Assembly: GCA_011620845.1 (NCBI GenBank)
Contig: WOYJ01000119.1
Span: 1 to 18,805 of the forward strand
DNA from: Methanobacteriaceae archaeon
GTDB lineage: Archaea; Methanobacteriota; Methanobacteria; Methanobacteriales; Methanobacteriaceae
Direction of reading: 5' to 3'
Length of the DNA: 18,805 nt
Of this stretch, positions 8,177-14,890 are shown in pieces (position 1 is the stretch's first letter; each line of letters opens with the position of its first letter). The position numbers and the translations under genes are program-made. Under the pieces are notes generated by a model. It saw only the letters and a program-made list of their open reading frames with translations, was not told where the DNA came from and ran no database searches.

Positions 8177-8478
8177 TTTTTTGTTTCTTTTTGTCCATCG
8201 GTATTCGGTGAGATCAAGGTGTATTTTTAGTCCTTTGTCTGCTCTGAAGCGTTTTTTTAGGAATCGGGGTAGTGTTATGCCGAAGTATCGTTCTAGTTTG
8301 TTGTTTGTTGATGGGATATCGTCTTGGTCTATATGTTTGATTGTTTTTTTGAGTTTGTTCTTTAATCTGTGGAGGAATTTTCCTATTAATGGTTGTAAAT
8401 GTTTTATATTGTTATAAAGTATGTTAAATGGCTTTCTATGCCAATATAAAATAAGTTATAAACAATATAAAAAAGCTT
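8148..8478. repeat. 10-bp direct repeats flanking the transposase remnant
   Basis: AAAAAAGCTT occurs at 8148-8157 and again at 8469-8478, enclosing the transposase remnant. It could be a target-site duplication or the ends of a recombination scar. The A run makes chance identity quite possible. Confidence 0.3.
8162..8459 (-). mobile_element. Transposase C-terminal remnant
   Basis: About 98 codons remain open from near 8459 to TAG 8164-8162, without a start codon and with a stop just upstream. The product is basic and ends with segments typical of DDE transposase C-termini: HLQPLIGKFLHRLKNKLKK, STNNKLERYFGITLPRF, LKKRFRADKGLKIHLDL and TEYRWTKRN. The E in NNKLERYFG may be the final catalytic acid. 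I cannot assign the IS family. The N-terminal catalytic part is missing, so the element is dead. On one side it abuts the stump of a flavodoxin gene, on the other the truncated UbiA gene. Confidence 0.7.
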
Positions 8479-8519
8479 ATTTAAGAATTTACCCCTAATT
8501 ACATCCTTATTTAACAATA

Positions 8520-9138
8520 TTACCCTGAAATTTTAAGTGCACTATCCTTATCCCTGCTTATTACAATTGATCTGGAATTTATCCTCTTATCCCCAATCAT
8601 ATCCATGGCATCGGAAGCAATTTCTTCACCAAGATCTATGAAGAATGCAATAGCACTGAAACACCAGACAATGGCGTTCCATGGATTTCCAACTACGATT
8701 TCACCGAAAATGAAGGTAATAGTTACAGATGAACTTGCCATCAAATTACCAGGTAACCCTGTTCTTTTAAATCTCCAGTTGTATAAAAAACCGATTATCC
8801 AGGATATTAACGCGACAAAGAGAGTAGTATAACCAATAAAAACGCCGCACCACTGGTGATTATTGAAAGTAAAACAACTTCAGAGGGCTTAATAATTCCA
8901 GAAGGTAATGGTCTCCTGGTGCATTTATTTCATCGATTTCTAGGTCAAAATAATCGTTTAATATAAGAGCAGAAGTCGAAATAAAAAACCCAGCAGTAAA
9001 CTCAAGTATTGCCTCAATTAAAGAAGGTAAACTCCCTATTACCACTATTTCTCCAACAACAACACAAATCCCTGCTGCAAAAGAAAGATCAACACGTAAT
9101 AATTGAATAACTGCCTTTATCTTTCGAGCCACCACCAT
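8520..9138 (-). pseudogene. UbiA-family prenyltransferase, frameshifted and C-terminally truncated
   Basis: Starting at ATG 9138 the spliced frame reads as a membrane prenyltransferase of the UbiA superfamily (archaeal relatives include digeranylgeranylglyceryl phosphate synthase of ether-lipid synthesis). It shows the first helices (MVVARKIKAVIQLLRVDLSF), the first Asp-rich motif NDYFDLEIDEINAPGRP, later helices (GFLYNWRFKRTGLPGNLMAS) and the second Asp motif region (LGEEIASDAMDMIGDK). One missing base near 8914 (GGAGACC where GGAAGACC would keep frame) and one near 8840 (T run) break it. It stops at 8520 after about 206 residues, whereas the family usually has about 280-300, so several C-terminal helices are gone, at the edge of the transposase scar. 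If this was the only lipid prenyltransferase its loss would be lethal, so a paralogue elsewhere is expected. Confidence 0.8.
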
Positions 9139-9161
9139 TGAATCACTTAATTTTTATATTT

Positions 9162-9776
9162 TTAGATCAAAAACTCTATATCAAACGTTTCATGGCCCTT
9201 AAAGATCCAATCAGCAGTATTTTTGCCAGTAACCTTTAAACCAAACTTTTTATAGAATTCTAAAGCCCTTTCATTGTTTAAAGTAACGTTTAAAATTACT
9301 TTCCGACACCCTGAGTCTTCTGCGAGTTTCAACGCGTTTTCCACGATGCAAGTTCCAATTCCCTGGCTCCTGAATTCAGGGTTGACTGCTATATTGCTTA
9401 TATAGTAATCTCCCGGGTCTATACTTGCTGTAAGCAGCTCATTAATCAGCGTTCCCTTAAAAACGTATCTTAACAAATCATAAAAATCCAGTATCTTAGA
9501 ATATGCATATGCCTTAAATTCTTTCCAGAATGTGACTTCATCCCCACGGAATGAAACCAAAATTCCTAGTACTCCCCCGTCACCATCACTAACCACATGA
9601 ATGTTTTCACTACCAAATAAATTGTTTCCTACCTTTATGAGACTTTTTATGTTTTTAATCCCTTCAACTTCATTTTTACCCAGTATTGCATGGAATATCT
9701 CTACTTCAGTCTTGTAAATTAGCTTTGACACCATTCCCCGGTCGTGTTGTTCAGTATTTAAAGGTTCGAATTTCAT
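9162..9776 (-). CDS. GNAT-family N-acetyltransferase
   Basis: The product has 204 residues with a GNAT core in the second half: strand 4 (YYISNIAVNPEFR, 124-136), the acetyl-CoA pyrophosphate loop RSQGIG (136-141), helix 3 (TCIVENALKLAEDSG) and the motif B segment NNERALEFYKKFGLKVTGK (167-185). The N-terminal half is less typical and may define the substrate, which is unknown. No Shine-Dalgarno motif precedes ATG 9776. A TATA-like TTTTATATC at 9810-9802 would start transcription almost at the ATG, suggesting a leaderless mRNA. It is divergent from polB1 across only 32 nt. Confidence 0.85.
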   Translation of the reverse strand: MKFEPLNTEQHDRGMVSKLIYKTEVEIFHAILGKNEVEGIKNIKSLIKVGNNLFGSENIHVVSDGDGGVLGILVSFRGDEVTFWKEFKAYAYSKILDFYDLLRYVFKGTLINELLTASIDPGDYYISNIAVNPEFRSQGIGTCIVENALKLAEDSGCRKVILNVTLNNERALEFYKKFGLKVTGKNTADWIFKGHETFDIEFLI

Positions 9777-9782
9777 TTTAAC

Positions 9783-9810
9783 AAATTATATAGTCTGCAT
9801 GATATAAAAT
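9783..9810. promoter_or_regulatory. Overlapping divergent TATA boxes of GNAT and polB1
   Basis: Within 32 intergenic bases lie AATTATATAG (about 9785-9794), positioned for + strand transcription starting near 9813, and the complement of GATATAAAA (9801-9809), positioned for - strand transcription starting near 9780. The two promoters face across each other, so both messages would be nearly leaderless and polymerase binding on one side should hinder the other. Inferred from spacing only. Confidence 0.4.
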
Positions 9811-11608
9811 GAACCATATGGAGAGTAAAAAATTCGTGCTCCTGGATATCGATTACATCACCGAGAACGATGAAGCGGTGGTGAGGTTATTCGGGAAACT
9901 GGTGGGGGAATATGGAAATAGATCCATAATAGCCAAGGATAAGAGTTTCAAACCATACATATACGTTCTCCCCTATGATATAGAAGCATGTATAACTGAA
10001 TTAGAAGATTTAAACATTCAAAAAATTGAAAGAGTCAAGAAGAAGGATGTGGGTGTCCTTAAAGAATTCCTGAAGATCACGTTGAAACACCCCCAGGATG
10101 TGCCCAAATTAAGGGAAAAGATCTGGGGTTTAGACTCTGTTGATGCAGTCAGGGAACATGACATCCCCTTTTACCGTAGATACCTGATAGATAAGGGACT
10201 TTTTCCCATGTCCGAGGTCCAGGTTGAAGGTAATTCCTTAAATTCTTCTTTTACTTCTGAAGGCGACCCTTACATCTTCGAAGTTGTCGGAGATCCCCAG
10301 CCACTCGAGTCTGGACTTCCGGAACTCAAGGTTTTGAGTTTCGATATCGAGGCCTGCAACCCAAAGGGCATGCCCCAGGAAAAAGAGGACCCCATCATCA
10401 TGATAAGTCTTTCCAGTAACCAGGGTCTGCGTAAAGTATATTCCACCAAGTCTTCCTCCTTCGATTTTGCAGAAATGGTAAGCGATGAGAAAGAACTGCT
10501 TGAAAAATTCGTGGAAGTGGTTAAATCTGAAAACCCGGACCTTATAACCGGGTATAACACTGATGTGTTTGATTTTCCCTATATCCGTGATAGGGCTGCC
10601 CGGCTGGGAGTAACCCTCGACCTGGGTGTGGATGGATCCGAACTTAAATTTATTAGGCGGGGTTTTGCCAATTCAGCAATGGTGAAAGGCCGTGTCCATA
10701 TAGATCTTTATCCTAGCATGCGCCGATTCCTGCAACTAGACCGTTACACCCTGGAAAGAGTGTACCTGGAGATCTTCGACGAAGAGAAGAAGGATATAGA
10801 TGGGGGTGAAATCCATGCTTGCTGGAATGATGGTGGAGAAAGGATGGAAGAGCTGTTTGAATACTCCCTGGATGATGCCGTGGCAGTTACCAAGATCGGG
10901 GAGGAAATGCTGCCACTGAACATGGCGCTTACCCGTCTTGTTGGTCAGCCCCTCTTTGATATCTCCCGTATGGCAACCGGACAGCAGGTGGAGTGGTACC
11001 TCATCCGTAAAGCCTATGAATACGGTGACATAGTTCCTAATAAACCTTCAAATTCACAGATTGCAAATAGGAGAAAGATTGAAGGGGGTTATGTTAAAGA
11101 CCCGGTAAAGGGCCTGCATGAAAATATCGTTTACTTCGATTTCCGCAGCCTGTACCCCAGTATAATCATCTCCAGAAACGTGTCTCCGGATACGTTGGTG
11201 GATGAATGTGATGAAGAAGATTGTTACACCGCTCCAGAGGTTGGTTATAAGTTTTTAAAAGAGCCAGTAGGATTTGTACCCTCTGTAATAGGCAACGTGT
11301 TAAGAGAGAGGGTTAAAGTGAAATCCCGGATGAAAGAAGCCACCGACCCCCAGGAGAAGCATGTGCTGGATGTGCAGCAGGAGGCTCTTAAAAGGGTGGC
11401 CAACACCATGTACGGAGTCTATGGATTTATAAGGTTCAGATGGTACTGTCTGGAATGTGCAGATTCAATCACGGCCTGGGGAAGAGAATTTATTAAGAAC
11501 ACCATGAAGGAATCGGAGAAATCTGGGTTTAAACCTATTTATGCTGATACCGATGGTTTCTACGCTACCTATGTGGGATCATCCGATGAGGATGGGCAAT
11601 CCGAATGA
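9809..11608 (+). CDS. polB1: Family B DNA polymerase, large subunit of the split enzyme (PolB1)
   Basis: This 599-residue protein covers the N-terminal, 3'-5' exonuclease and most of the palm/fingers regions of an archaeal replicative PolB. Exo I D179-I-E181 (SFDIEA), Exo II GYNTDVFDF (N250, D255) and Exo III YSLDD (Y352, D356) are intact, so proofreading is expected. Polymerase motif A is DFRSLYPS (444-451), motif B KRVANTMYG (528-536) and motif C YADTDG (578-583). The protein ends 16 residues after motif C, lacking the thumb and the KxY region. In Methanothermobacter PolB is known to be split into PolB1 (586 residues) and PolB2 (223 residues) encoded apart, so the short end is natural here and polB2 should be elsewhere. 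ATG 9809 has no Shine-Dalgarno site; ATG 9818 (MESKKF) is as likely if the mRNA is leaderless. Its TGA overlaps the next ATG. Confidence 0.95.
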   Translation: MNHMESKKFVLLDIDYITENDEAVVRLFGKLVGEYGNRSIIAKDKSFKPYIYVLPYDIEACITELEDLNIQKIERVKKKDVGVLKEFLKITLKHPQDVPKLREKIWGLDSVDAVREHDIPFYRRYLIDKGLFPMSEVQVEGNSLNSSFTSEGDPYIFEVVGDPQPLESGLPELKVLSFDIEACNPKGMPQEKEDPIIMISLSSNQGLRKVYSTKSSSFDFAEMVSDEKELLEKFVEVVKSENPDLITGYNTDVFDFPYIRDRAARLGVTLDLGVDGSELKFIRRGFANSAMVKGRVHIDLYPSMRRFLQLDRYTLERVYLEIFDEEKKDIDGGEIHACWNDGGERMEELFEYSLDDAVAVTKIGEEMLPLNMALTRLVGQPLFDISRMATGQQVEWYLIRKAYEYGDIVPNKPSNSQIANRRKIEGGYVKDPVKGLHENIVYFDFRSLYPSIIISRNVSPDTLVDECDEEDCYTAPEVGYKFLKEPVGFVPSVIGNVLRERVKVKSRMKEATDPQEKHVLDVQQEALKRVANTMYGVYGFIRFRWYCLECADSITAWGREFIKNTMKESEKSGFKPIYADTDGFYATYVGSSDEDGQSE

Positions 11609-12108
11609 AAACAGGAATAAAAATCGTCCATTGCGATCCATACGACCGCGTGCATTTTTCTAAACTGGAAGATACTTACTCTAAACTATTCAATAAAGAG
11701 GAGAATTTGAGGTTCCTCTCTTTAAGTAACCTCCCATTTGACTCCAATACAATCGCGTCCTTCTTAAAGAATTCATCTGCAGAAGAAATAGAATATTACG
11801 CGGTACTTACTCCTGATAATAGTATAATTGGCATATCGGCCTTTGAAAGTGATTTAATCAAGGGCTTCCAGTTAATAGGTATTGTAGTGGATAACAACTT
11901 CAGACATGAAGGTATTGGAAGGGCCCTAATAGATAAAGGAATGGAAGTTGCCCGGGGGAAAGGTTTTAAAGCCATCGATATTTCTGTTTTCGCTGATAAT
12001 AAGGCCATGCTTATATTACTTCTTAAACTTGATTTTAAAATCGTTAAAATAGATTACCATGCCCGTTTTGATGGTGAAGATTTGATTTATTTGAAGAAGT
12101 ACCTTTAA
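11605..12108 (+). CDS. GNAT-family N-acetyltransferase, overlapping polB1
   Basis: A 167-residue protein with the GNAT acetyl-CoA loop RHEGIG-R (100-106) after the strand FQLIGIVVDNNF, helix 3 (ALIDKGMEVARGKGFKAIDI) and a motif B-like segment (DNKAMLILLLKLDFKIV). The substrate cannot be inferred. Its ATG overlaps the polB1 stop codon in ATGA, the classic arrangement for translational coupling, so it should be expressed with the polymerase subunit. It is not similar enough to the GNAT at 9162-9776 to be called a recent duplicate by eye. Confidence 0.88.
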   Translation: MKTGIKIVHCDPYDRVHFSKLEDTYSKLFNKEENLRFLSLSNLPFDSNTIASFLKNSSAEEIEYYAVLTPDNSIIGISAFESDLIKGFQLIGIVVDNNFRHEGIGRALIDKGMEVARGKGFKAIDISVFADNKAMLILLLKLDFKIVKIDYHARFDGEDLIYLKKYL

Positions 12109-12125
12109 CTTTGATAAGGAGTTCA

Positions 12126-12820
12126 ATGTTACTTAATAAGATTTTAAAAGAGTTTATCAGGTCAAATAATATTGAAAATTTCGGTGTTGCTGATTTATCA
12201 TCCATAAAAGATTTCATAGAATCAATGGGGGAAACTTAATATCTAAATATCCTAAATCCATCTCAATAGGAATTATTTTACCTGATTTCATCGTTGACGA
12301 GCTCCCCATGATATCTGAGCATGAAGTGGGTGTTAGTTACAGGCCCTATATGATCAGACCAACCAGCGTTTGAACATTGTAACCGGTAAATTAAAGAGTT
12401 TATTGGAAGAAAAAGGTTATGATGCCTTTCCAGTGCCTGCATCGGAACTTACGATGATGAAAATATAGCAGCTATTCTTCTCCCATAAATTAGCAGCTCA
12501 TCAGGCGGGTTTAGGTTGGATAGGAAAAAAGTTGTCTACTTATCACTCCATAATCTGGGCCGAGAGTACGTTGGGCTACCGTTCTGACAGATGCTCCTTT
12601 AAAAGTAACTGGCGAACCATTATCCCTGGAATGTGGGTATTGTACTGACTGTGTGGACATATGTCCTGTGAATGCCTTTACTGGTGAACCTTTCCGTGAA
12701 GATGAACCCCGGGAAGTCCGTTACGATGCCAGGAAGTGTCAAGAATACCTTGGACATGATGTTGGTGAATGGAATGTCTGTGGATTGTGCGTTTATATCT
12801 GTCCGCATGGGAGAAAATAA
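12126..12820 (+). pseudogene. 4Fe-4S double-cluster protein (QueG/epoxyqueuosine reductase-like), frameshifted
   Basis: The start ATG 12126 has AAGGAG 4 nt upstream and reads MLLNKILKEFIRSNNIENFG before a stop at about 12240. Other frames then continue the same protein: SIGIILPDFIVDELPMISEH, LNIVTGKLKSLLEEKGYDAF, HKLAAHQAGLGWIGK, and a long final frame with the cluster motifs CGYCTDCVDICP and CGLCVYICPHGRK, ending at TAA 12818-12820. The full length would be about 231 residues. The order matches the short QueG-like iron-sulphur family. At least four indels interrupt it, near 12232, 12350, 12440-12480 and 12530-12570. It lies 17 nt after the second GNAT and converges on the nitroreductase with a 3-nt gap between stops. 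Confidence 0.78.
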
Positions 12821-12823
12821 GGA

Positions 12824-13336
12824 TTATTGATATTTTTCAAAGACTGTAACCTGGTCTATAGTCTTCCTCGGCCTTGGACCGGGATCTTCATCTGCGTATC
12901 CCAGTGTGAACATGGCAGGGACTCTTATATCTTCCGGAATGTCCAGGATTTTCTTAACTTCGTCTTCTTTGTAGGCGCCTAGCCAGCAAGTTCCCAGTCC
13001 GAGTTCGGTGGCTTCCAGTATCATGAATGAGACTGCGATGGATAGGTCAACGGTGTAAGCGTACTGGCCACAGGGCATCACTCTTTCTGATTCTGTTGAA
13101 CAGGCCACGATGGTGACTGGTGCTTCACCCACGAAGTTCTGGCCATTTGCAGCATTAACAAGTTTCTGTCTGGTTTCCTTGTCCTTCACTACCAGGAATT
13201 TCCATTCCTGTCTGTTAGCTGCTGATGGCGCAATCCTGGCTGCTTCCAGTATTTTATCCAGCTTCTCTTCTTCAACTGGACTAATTTTATATTTTCTGAT
13301 GCTTCTTCTTCTACTGATTGCTTCAAAAACGTCCAT
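12824..13336 (-). CDS. Nitroreductase-family FMN oxidoreductase
   Basis: This 170-residue protein has the FMN phosphate-binding N-terminus RRRSIRKYK (9-17), the segment APSAANRQEWKF (36-47), a short middle, and GLGTCWLGAY (113-122), all typical of small nitroreductases that act as cytosolic homodimers and reduce nitro, quinone or flavin substrates with NAD(P)H or, in methanogens, possibly F420H2. Length is usual for the family. The start ATG 13336 has GGGGGATG upstream. The substrate is unknown. It converges with the QueG-like pseudogene. Confidence 0.92.
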   Translation of the reverse strand: MDVFEAISRRRSIRKYKISPVEEEKLDKILEAARIAPSAANRQEWKFLVVKDKETRQKLVNAANGQNFVGEAPVTIVACSTESERVMPCGQYAYTVDLSIAVSFMILEATELGLGTCWLGAYKEDEVKKILDIPEDIRVPAMFTLGYADEDPGPRPRKTIDQVTVFEKYQ

Positions 13337-14262
13337 TGAACATCCCCCATTAAAAATAATTATCTGTACAAAGCTCTTATCTGTGAGGTGTTGTATTTGT
13401 ATTTTTTTTTTTGGGTTCGGAATTTTTGTGTTTGTGATGGGGTTCTGCTAAAAGTACATTTTAGATGGGCTGTTTTTTTTTGTATGGGTTGTTGTGTGTA
13501 GTGGTGTATTCGTCTTAAGGATAGTGTGTCTGTGATTAATTTGTTGAAGTGTTCGATTTTGGTTCTTAATCTCTTTTGTATTTCTTCCATTTTTCTAGCA
13601 TTTGTCTGGATTTTTGTGCTAATTGTTGGTATAGCTCTTTGTCTCTGTCTTTACCTGTGAAACATTGCCAGTGGGTAGTATAGATTATCAATTACACTGT
13701 TTTTACTGGGGTTTTTTTTCCTCTTGGACGTTTCAATCAATCCTTGGAATAAACTCATATTATTATGATCTGCAGAATAGACTTTCTGGATTTTTAATTG
13801 CTTTTTAAGTTTACTGTTACGATTTAGCTCTGAAACAACTATAAGAAACCTCTAAATTAAAAAATATAGTAATCATAAAATCATAACAACTTTTATGTGT
13901 ATTTACAGAGCGTTTTAAGGGAGTTATACCATTTTTTTTTAGCATAATTCCTGATGAGTTTTTCCTGGAATTGAAAATATTAAGTAACTTTGCCCAACAA
14001 TATCCCATTTGAAAGTCGTTTTTTATCAAAAATACAAATATGGCTTCATCTAAACACCAAGAGAAGGTACATCCTCTCACCATATTAATTTTTTCTATTT
14101 TAAAATACCCAAATTATCAAATAACAAGAACACAAACTGTACTTTTTACAAACCACAAGAACAAGAAAAAACAAGAAAAAACAAGACCAAAAAAAAACCA
14201 AAAAATTAATAAAAATCTAGCACCCTAAAAAATAAATTGAAAATAAATGGTAATCTGGGAAT
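13337..14262. other. Long AT-rich region with decayed sequence and no intact gene
   Basis: Apart from the remnant at 13360-13670, I see no protein with family features. The + strand is T/G-rich in 13380-13740 and A-rich in 14100-14220, where a 10-bp unit ACAAGAAAAA is repeated (14161-14186). An 88-codon open frame on the - strand at 13817-14083 has no recognisable composition or ribosome binding site. The region resembles old insertion-sequence debris. Confidence 0.5.
13360..13670 (-). pseudogene. Decayed basic protein remnant, possibly from a mobile element
   Basis: Two overlapping - strand frames read as one basic, helical protein: first WQCFTGKDRDKELYQQLAQK and SRQMLEKWKKYKRD (13670-13566), then RLRTKIEHFNKLITDTLSLR down to 13360 in another frame. 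The joint lies near 13585. No start codon or known motif is visible. The A/C-rich coding strand resembles that of the transposase remnant at 8162-8459, so a mobile origin is possible, but the protein itself is not recognised. Confidence 0.35.
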
Positions 14263-14355
14263 TCACTCTGCATCCATCATTTCGCCGTAAACTACTTCTA
14301 TTTCACAGCCTTTCGGACCGCAGCAGAAATGTTGTAAATCAAATTTAGCTTGCAT
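14263..14355 (-). CDS. 30-residue cysteine-rich micropeptide
   Basis: The frame from ATG 14355 to TGA 14265-14263 encodes 30 residues with a compact cysteine motif FCCGPKGCEIE (C11, C12, C17). GAGGTGA lies 6 nt upstream, a strong ribosome binding site for this window, and a TTTAAATA (14443-14436) lies upstream at promoter distance. The protein is acidic at its C-terminus and has no signal peptide. CC-x4-C could bind a metal ion or act as a thiol switch. It is divergent from an HxlR-type regulator whose family often senses thiol-reactive compounds, and their intergenic region is full of TATACT repeats, suggesting that this peptide is the regulator's target. I do not recognise the family; it might also be the remaining end of a larger gene, but the start signals argue against that. 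Confidence 0.55.
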   Translation of the reverse strand: MQAKFDLQHFCCGPKGCEIEVVYGEMMDAE

Positions 14356-14374
14356 ATTTTTCACCTCGCTGTTT

Positions 14375-14486
14375 TATACAGTAAAGAAGTAAAGATTCAC
14401 CTCTTAATTGTATACTATAAAGAAGTAACTAATCCTATTTAAATTAAGTATAGTCAAAAAAGATATATACTATACTATTGTATACT
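14375..14486. promoter_or_regulatory. Array of TATACT-type sites in the micropeptide/HxlR promoter
   Basis: Two direct repeats of TATACxxTAAAGAAGTAA lie at 14375-14392 and 14411-14428, 36 bp apart. AGTATAGT (14447-14454) and ACTATACT (14469-14476) form a perfect 8-bp inverted repeat with a 14-bp centre, and GTATACTA follows at 14480-14487. AAAAAGATATATA (about 14456-14468) looks like BRE plus TATA for the HxlR gene. The sites overlap both predicted promoters, as expected for HxlR operators controlling both directions. Confidence 0.6.
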
Positions 14487-14523
14487 AACTACCAATTAAT
14501 GTAGTCAGTTGAATGTGGTTTAA

Positions 14524-14838
14524 ATGAATCCAAAAAAGGATTACTGCTATGCCGTGGAAGCAGCGCTCAACGAACTGGGAGGAAAATGGAAACCATTAAT
14601 TTTATACGTGTTAATAGATGGTAAAATGCGTTTTAGTGAGATAGATAAACTTTTACCCTCCATTACCCAGCGAATGCTCACCAAACAGCTCCGTGAATTG
14701 GAAAAAGACAACCTGATCCACAGAGAAATCTACGCAGAAGTACCCCCTAAGGTAGAATACTGCCTCACCGAAAAAGGCCACTCTGTAATACCCGTTCTAG
14801 AGGCTATCTGTGAATGGGGAGAGAAATACTGCCTGTAA
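14524..14838 (+). CDS. HxlR-family winged-helix transcriptional regulator
   Basis: The 104-residue product has the complete HxlR layout: N-terminal Cys in MNPKKDYCYAVEAALNELGG (C8), the signature GGKWKPLILYVL (19-30), the helix-turn-helix (RFSEIDKLLPSITQRMLTKQ, 36-55), then LRELEKDNLIHREIY and the wing PPKVEYCLTEKG (74-85), and a C-terminal dimer helix ending CEWGEKYCL. Family members such as HypR and YodB are thiol-based redox sensors that use an N-terminal cysteine, so C8 could have this role; other cysteines are C80, C96 and C103. It probably controls itself and the divergent micropeptide through the repeats at 14375-14486. It converges with larB, 52 nt away. Confidence 0.93.
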   Translation: MNPKKDYCYAVEAALNELGGKWKPLILYVLIDGKMRFSEIDKLLPSITQRMLTKQLRELEKDNLIHREIYAEVPPKVEYCLTEKGHSVIPVLEAICEWGEKYCL

Positions 14839-14890
14839 AAGCAAGTTGGGTTTGTCAAAATTTAAGTTGGGTTGTAAAAAGAACAGAATC

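Noticed and set aside
8181..8417. Open + strand frame of 78 codons
   Set aside because: It is antisense to the transposase remnant, whose family-like residues are on the - strand.
9809..11608. polB1 as a truncated pseudogene
   Set aside because: The end after motif C matches the natural PolB1/PolB2 split of Methanobacteriales, and no further polymerase sequence follows in any frame.
13817..14083. 88-codon open frame on the - strand
   Set aside because: No ribosome binding site, no recognisable domain and a composition typical of AT-rich non-coding DNA.
14161..14186. Tandem ACAAGAAAAA units as a CRISPR or origin iteron
   Set aside because: Only two and a half units in low-complexity A-rich sequence, with no spacers.
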